Source: Salticus scenicus
Lineage: Eukaryota > Arthropoda > Arachnida > Araneae > Salticidae
Length of the DNA stretch: 64,000 nt
NCBI GenBank assembly: GCA_963930645.1
Contig: OZ005649.1
Location: forward strand, 79,983,626 to 80,047,625
Direction: 5' to 3'
A program made the position numbers and the translations under genes. Below the pieces are notes generated by a model. The model was not told the DNA's origin, ran no database searches, and worked only from the letters and a program-made list of their open reading frames with translations. This document shows, in pieces, positions 58,088 to 64,000 of the stretch; position 1 is the first letter of the stretch, and each line of letters starts with the position of its first letter.

Positions 58088-58089
58088 TA

Positions 58090-58816
58090 CAGTGTGATTA
58101 GAAAAAACTACCGCGATATATGAGACCACAGAACCATACCGTTCCGAGAAACTGAATAAAAAAATGGTGGACGGTATTTTGAGGTATGCGCTCAAGAATT
58201 ATAAAAAATACAACAGTTAAACTCTAATAGTTACGGTTACAGTGACAAAATTTCGAAAATTTCAAATGGCAACACCATTTTTTCTTTTTTTTTCGGAATG
58301 AGATCTCCATAGCAAAAAACCATAAATGACGTTGGAACGGTAATTCTAGCATGAAAATCACCAACGCTAGGCATATTTAGAAAACAAGAAAAAACAGTTG
58401 TGATGTGCCTACCAGAGTACGACTTTCATTTTCTTAATGACGTTACATTTCACACTGAGTCTTCGGCTCTCACTAAGGTCTACTGATTCTGCTTCGAAAA
58501 TAAAAGAAAGACCATGGTATCCTTCATTTCATTTAGGTCTACTGAATAAGGATTTCGTGCTACAGGTACCGTTCCAACGCTATTTATGGTTTTTTGCTAT
58601 GGAGATTCCATTTCAATAAAATAAGTAGGTGTTGTCATTTGAAATTTTTGAAATATTGTCATTGTAACCGTAACTGTTAGAGTTTAACTGTTGTTTTTTA
58701 TATAATTCTTGAGCGTATACCTCAAAATACCTTTCACCAAAATTTTATTCATTTAATGTGAACGGTATGGTAGTTATGGTCTCATATATCGGGATAGTTT
58801 TTTTCTAATCACCCTG
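58090..58816. mobile_element. Foldback mariner-like MITE, 727 bp
   Basis: CAGTGTGATTAGAAAAAACT at 58090 is inverted at the other end as AGTTTTTTTCTAATCACCCTG (to 58816), with TA on both sides. The inversion continues through CATATATCGSGATAG, CAAAATACCTTTCACC..., AACAGTTAAACTCTAA/TTAGAGTTTAACTGTT, and CCATAGCAAAAAACCATAAA with its inverse TTTATGGTTTTTTGCTATGG. Only a short centre around 58430-58500 is unpaired. The open frame at 58437-58619 falls inside an arm and is not a gene. Confidence 0.85.
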
Positions 58817-58818
58817 TA

Positions 58819-59560
58819 TATATATATACATATATATAATATATATATATATATATGTATGTATGTATGCATGTATACATTTTATTTGTTGTTCTTATTT
58901 AGATTAATACATTCGAAAATCACATATTGTTGGTTGTTTTCAGTAGTTTTTAGTTTATTTTTGTTTGTATTTTTGAGAACCTTGTAAACTGCAGAAATTG
59001 GCGCACCTATACACAAGTTTGCTAAAAATATTTTTTACAAAAAATTAAATGAATGTACTGTGACAAATTTTCATAACATAAATATGTGAGTGGGGACCCA
59101 TCCTGTTAGGCTCACACTTACATGTGCTTTTGACATTAAAATAAACGTTTATAGAAAAATTATAGAAAATTTAGTAGTTATAAAAATTTAGTGTTATAAA
59201 AACTAAACTGTCTAATTGCATCTTTAAATCAATTAATGTTAAATTTTTCATCAATCTTTGTAATATATGACCATTACATTTTCCTTGTTTATCAATCATC
59301 TTTTTCTGATTCACTGCTGATTTCTTTTAATTTCAAATGCATTTGGTTTACATTTATTCTGTTTTTATTTTAAATGTTTATAGCCACGTTACACATTTTT
59401 TTAGGATGTTAAACCTAAATTAAATGAAGGGTTTTTCAATGCAATAAAATTTTCGTTAATTTAATGAATAATGCTGCTAATTTGAAATTAAAAAGAAATG
59501 GAAGATAAATTTGTAAAACTCTATTCATATATATATATATATATATATATATAACAGTAC
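58819..59560. other. AT-rich stretch with microsatellites
   Basis: TA/TATG microsatellite at 58818-58876 beside the MITE and an AT microsatellite at 59527-59553. No gene. Confidence 0.6.
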
Positions 59561-60128
59561 TTCCTGACTGAGTGAGTGGGGGAGGGGTGATTCATCATCG
59601 CCCAGACCAAACCCCTAGACCTAGAAGCATGAAATCTTCTGACAATGTTCGTTCTATGACGTAGGCATCCACTAAGAAGCGATTTTACAAAATTCGTATA
59701 TCAAACAAAGAAAAACAGATATCCGTAAAATTTTTGCTTTAAAATATAGCTAATACAGATGTCTAAAAACCAATTTCTGAAATTTTCAAAATTCGGTCCC
59801 CAAGGATGGCGGGGGGGGAACGTGATTTCACATGCGTAAAACGTGATTTCGCGTAATCCTATATATCTCAAACAAAAAAAATAGATAAACGTGAAATTTT
59901 TGCTCTAAAATATAGCTAATGCAAATATCTAAAACCCAATTTCTGGAATTTTCAAAATTCGGTCCCCAAGGGGGGCGGGGGGGGACGTGATTTCACATGC
60001 GTAAAACGTGATTTCGCGTAATCCTATATATCTCAAACAAAAAAATAGATAAACGTGAAATTTTTGCTGTAAAATATAGCTAATGCAAATAACTAAAAAC
60101 CAATTTCCGGAATTTTAGAAATTCAGCC
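59561..60128 (+). repeat. ~150-bp tandem repeat, about three copies
   Basis: Units share ATATCTCAAACAAA, AGATAAACGTGAAATTTTTG, CTAAAATATAGCTAATGCAA, AACCCAATTTCTGGAATTTT, CAAAATTCGGTCCCCAAGG, a G run, and CGTGATTTCACATGCGTAAA. Units begin near 59695, 59862 and 60030. The leading part, 59561-59690, is a unique G+C-richer lead-in. The AT run before it could follow a Helitron 5' TC, but no end is proven. Confidence 0.85.
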
Positions 60129-61170
60129 CCCAGGTGGGGCAGCAGGGGGGGGACTATGGGGCAAAAACAAATAGAAATACAGTTAGGGCGTTCAAAATTG
60201 ATACAGATAGGTTTCAGAGGCCTGCAAGTCGAATGAGGATATTTTCGAATGTGTAAAGTTATTAGGAGAGGTAGGAAGGGGGGGGGAGAGGGGGGCAAAA
60301 AATAAAAGTAGAGTTAGATCGTTCAAAATTGGTATATATAGGTTTTCGATACCTACAAATCGATTGCGGATATTTTCGAATTTGTAAAATTATTAGGGGG
60401 GACGGTAAGGGGGTGGGGCGGTAAGGGGGGGCTATGGGCAAAAACAAATAGAAATACAGTTAAGCCGTTCATATTTGGTACAGATAGGTTTTAGATGCCT
60501 GCAAGTCGAATGGGAATATTTTCGAAAGTGTAAAGTTATTAGGAGGGCCGGGAAAGAGGGAGGGAAGAGGGGGGGGGGCAAAAAATAAAAATAGAGTTAG
60601 ATCGTTCAAAATTGGTGTATAGACGTTTTCGATACGAACAAATCGATTGCGGATATTTTCGAATTTGTAAAATTATTAGGTGGGGCGGGAATGGGGGTGG
60701 GGCGGTAAGGGGGGCTATGGGCAAAAACAAATAGAAATACAGTTAGGCCGTTCAAAATTGGTACAGATAGGTTTTAGAGGCCCGCAAGTCGAATGGGGAT
60801 ATATTCGAAAGTGTAAAGTTATTAGGAGGGCTGGGAAGGGGGGGCAGAGGGGCAAAAAAAATAAAAATAGAGATAGATCGTTCAAAACTGGTGCATAGAG
60901 GTTTCTAATACCTACAAATCGATTGCGGATATTTTTTAAATTATTGGGAGGGGCGGGAAGGGGGGGCAGAGGGGCAAAAAAATAAAAATAGAGATAGATC
61001 GTTCAAAACTGGTGCATAGAGGTTTTTGATACAAATCGATTGCGGATATTTTCAAATTTGTAAAATTATTAGTATAGACAGGAGGAGGGGGGGGGGCGAA
61101 GGGAGAAAATACTAGAAAAAAAAGTTAGAGCATTCTGGAATTTTTTCCGAAGGCAGTGAGAACCCTGTGA
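60129..61170 (+). repeat. ~140-bp G-rich tandem repeat, about seven copies
   Basis: Units share ATAGAGTTAGATCGTTCAAA, ATTGGTATATATAGGTTTT, CCTACAAATCGATTGCGGAT, ATTTTCGAATTTGTAAAATT, ATTAGG and a long G-rich run with GGGCAAAAA. Units alternate between two variants (GATCGTTCAAAATTGG with TCGATTGCGG, and GGCCGTTCAAAATTGG with TCGAATGGGG), so the true period is a ~285-bp dimer. A single diverged unit lies in the Helitron at 8.04-8.10 kb (AGACCGTTCAAAATTGGTAT, TTATTAGGAAGGG). The array ends at CCGAAGGCAGTGAGAACCC (61148). Proline-rich minus-strand open frames here are repeat translations. Confidence 0.9.
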
Positions 61171-62457
61171 GACATTTTTCCAAATCAGATTTTGTTTCTC
61201 TTTTTTTTTTTTTTTCATGCGATAAAAATTAATGCAATTTTGAGAATTCAGTAGGGGAAGCCGGGGTAATAAGAGACAAAAGGGGTAATAAGAGACAAAA
61301 AATATTAATAAAATCTATACTATTAATCTAAATAACTTGAAATAAATGTGTCGTATTAATTTCATTAAATGGACTCCTCGTGATTTTTTAGGTGATTTTT
61401 GAACTTAAATTTTTTGTTAATTTTGTTTTTTAAATTTTCATTAAATCCTGGTCTCTAATAAACCCACGTGGGGTAATAAGAGACCAGGCTTGTAACTGTC
61501 CATATATAACAATGTAAAATCATGTGGGATAATAAAAGACATCTTTAAACAATTCTGAATCAGCCAATAGTTTTTAAATTTTATTATTTACATCCATCCA
61601 AAAAATATGTTTTCTCGAAAATTAACTGTCATAAATGTGTTTGTGAAATTCTAAATAATATAATATTGTACTTAATGATAGTTCTACATATTCAACATAA
61701 CCTAGGGATTAACCAAAAACATGAATATAATTTTTAAAATGGACAGAAAATATTTTACCCATTTTCTAAAGTGTAGGCAAAAAAGACTTATCTTTGAAGT
61801 GTATACAAGCGAACAAAATGTTATAAAAGCTTTTTCTAGTAATTATAAATGAACTTATTTATTATGTAATGAAGTATTAATGACTAAATACTAACTTATA
61901 CACATTTTAAACATAAATTTACATAATCATAACAACTAAATATGGTCTAGCCAAATCAGTAAAACTGCTTTTTGATTTAAAGTGAAAAAAAAATGTTCTC
62001 TTGGTAAACTTAGACTGGGCCTAACACTTGGTAAAATCTTCGTAAACTAGTCAGGCACAATTAACAGAAACTACAATGGGGAGGGGGGCACAGTAATTAA
62101 CAGTGGGGGTAATAAGAGACTCATGTCTCTTATTACCCCCACAAATATAAAAATGGGGTAATAAGAAACATGCCTAGAACATGTAAATAAAGAATGCTTT
62201 CAAGGTTTTAAAAAAATGTACATCAAAGTCATAGTCTTGGTCAAAAGGGTCTCGGTCAATACACATTAATAAATACCAAACATCTTACCTACATAAAAAG
62301 ATAAAGAAAAATTTTGAAAAAGTCACGAACTGAACTTTCAGGGTAAGTTCAAAGTGAAGGTTTTATTTCGTCATATAAAACGAATTCAAAATGTGTTATA
62401 AACTTCTCAATAAGTGTATTGCAGTAAAGAATACACATGATACTTAATCTATATTAA
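61171..62457. repeat. AT-rich stretch with GGGGTAATAAGAGAC words
   Basis: CAGTAGGGGAAGCCGGGGTA followed by two GGGGTAATAAGAGACAAAA-like copies (61248-61300) starts the region. Further copies or inverses stand at 61438-61485, 61530, 62095-62135 (GGGGGTAATAAGAGACTCAT then GTCTCTTATTACCCCCAC) and 62153. The 62.1-kb pair is a perfect palindrome of ~20-bp arms. The layout suggests a decayed DNA transposon with these words as subterminal repeats. No transposase is seen. Confidence 0.5.
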
Positions 62458-64000
62458 TAAAATCAGAGTTTTGTCTGTAAATTTGTCGGAATCGAAAAAT
62501 TTTGCGATATCTTCACGTTTCACACCCCATGAAAGCCGAAAATGACTTCAGAAAATTTTGCCTGTGTGTGTGTGTGTGTGTGTCTGTGTGTATGTCATCG
62601 TGTCCGAATGTCGCTTTTTTTGTCCGGGCATCACTCGGGAACGGCTGGACGGAATTCAACGACGCTTGGCAGTAATTTAGGTCTTCACCCAACTTAAAAT
62701 TATATCTATCAACTTTTCGGAAATTCCCCCCCGTTCCCCCCCTAGGGGGTAAAAGACTAAAACACGTTTGTCCGGGCATCACTCGAGAACGGCTGAACGG
62801 AATTCAACGGCGCTTGGCAGGGATTTAGGTATTCACCCAACTTAAAATTATATCCATCAACTTTTCAGAAATTCTCCCCCGTTCCCCCCTGGGGGGTAAA
62901 AGACTAAAACACGTTTGTCTGGGCATCACTCGAGAACGGCTGGACGGAATTCAACGGCGCTTGGCAGAAACTTAGGTCTTCACCCAACTTAAAATTATAT
63001 CTATAGAAATTTTCAAAATTCTGATTAGTGTTTAAATTGTGGGTAAAAAACGCCTGCGCATGCGCCATAAATATTTTTTCACTAAAACGCTTTGAATGGA
63101 AAAATAAAATGCAAAAATAAATTTTTAAGATAAAGACTTTTTTCATTCGCGTGAATCGCACTACAAATTATGAAAAGATTTAAATGAAGTGTTGCCATCT
63201 GAGTTTCATACTTTAGTTAATTTTAAAACATCTAATTGTCGTATCGAAAAACTGTTTACACCCCAGGATTCAGAAAAATCATCTCTTTAATTTGGTACTG
63301 AATTTGTAACGATAGGTCTGATACTTCTAATTTATTTTCCCCTTTTTCCGTTTTTCCGTTGCCACTTAAATTTCATACTTTAGTTATTTTTTTAATATCT
63401 AATTGTCCCATCGAAAAACTGTTTGCACCCCTGGATTCAGAAAAATCGCCTCTTTCATTTGGTACCAAATTTATAAATATAGGTCTGATATTTCTAATTT
63501 ATTTTACCCTTTTTCCGTTTTCAACCTAGATTCGATATGGAACAGCTTTAGTATTGGATCCCTTTAGCAAAATTTGAAATTCGGAACCGAAGTAGCTCGG
63601 ACGTTTCTCGCCAAGATCTTTGATTGCACAATTGAGATAGCCAATTCAGTTCATCGCAAAAATGGCTTAAAATATTTAAAGTCACCAAAGGGTTCCCATA
63701 CTAAAGCTGTGCATTTTGTACTTATTTATTTATATTTTCTATTAAAGACTTCTGTGGTCACGAAATTTGGTGCGTAAATTGTTTGTTTGCATCCGGCACT
63801 TATTGTAACTGGATTTCACGAAATTCGAAATCTCCCCCCCCCTTCTCGGAGTCGGAGTATATAACGGTATAACTTCTGTATAACCCCACAGCTGAATTTG
63901 GCGATTTTTCTTTGGCGTTGTTTTGAAGGATAACGATGTCGTTCTGGACTGTTTGCGATATAATATGGCAGCCTAATATTTTGTTTATTTTGGATTTATG
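62458..64000 (+). mobile_element. Helitron, 5' three quarters, runs off the window
   Basis: Starts TCTATATTAATAAAATCAGA at 62458, preceded by A, and is closely similar to 52307-53700 throughout. It has three ~130-bp units (near 62635, 62765 and 62910) where the 52-kb copy has two. The duplicated CATACTTTAGTTA part follows at 63205-63530. By comparison about 600 bp including the CTAG end lie beyond base 64000. No protein is encoded. Confidence 0.85.

Noticed and set aside
60080..60898. Proline-rich minus-strand frames and a glycine-rich plus-strand frame
   Set aside because: Translations of the G-rich tandem array; the peptides repeat with the DNA period and have no domain.

Overview
This window looks like intergenic or intronic DNA from a transposon-rich, AT-rich invertebrate nuclear genome, probably an arthropod; an arachnid is plausible, but nothing in the sequence proves it. 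I find no intact host protein gene, rRNA, CRISPR array or bacterial-type operon. The composition (long A/T runs, AT, GT and CA microsatellites) and the repeat families (Helitrons with A^T insertion and CTAG ends, Helentron-like elements, Tc1/mariner and piggyBac MITEs, an RT remnant, THAP and Rep fragments) are eukaryotic. Almost every open frame is a microsatellite or tandem-repeat translation, or a decayed transposon gene.

Layout. 0-6.9 kb: a mariner-type transposase remnant (1.1 kb), a Helentron-like element with a 29-30 bp minisatellite core (4.1-5.4 kb) and a 471-bp tandem duplication (5.9-6.85 kb). 6.9-8.6 kb: a non-autonomous Helitron. 8.6-26 kb: mostly old AT-rich sequence with a mariner-like MITE (12.5 kb), a duplicated G+C-richer unit (15.1-15.6 kb) and a frameshifted mariner-type transposase (18.6-19.4 kb, minus). 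26.8-29.4 kb: three foldback elements. 29.7-30.5 kb: a terminal-hairpin element. 32.4-33.3 kb: a dead reverse transcriptase. 33.7-38.8 kb: two fragments of a Helitron Rep N-terminal domain, both broken by the same minisatellite, plus a THAP-domain fragment.

40-49.5 kb is a transposon-into-transposon stack. A minus-strand terminal-hairpin element is cut by two Helitrons in opposite orientation (40663-42895 minus, 43408-46396 plus). The second Helitron carries two kinds of internal tandem repeat, one of which holds a 228-bp piggyBac-like MITE with TTAA duplications. A second hairpin element with a doubled body lies at 48.2-49.4 kb. 50-64 kb: a tRNA-like relic, a complete Helitron (52307-54289), another Helitron 3' end (54563), a foldback mariner-like MITE (58090-58816), G-rich tandem arrays (59.7-61.1 kb), and the start of a sister Helitron that leaves the window at 64000.

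The unifying theme is rolling-circle transposons and their tandem-repeat interiors. The most notable signals are a minisatellite shared by a Rep coding frame and an unrelated-looking non-autonomous element, an asymmetric-terminal-repeat and terminal-hairpin family that fits Helentron-associated elements, and a recurring short hairpin module with a GNA loop inside the Helitrons.
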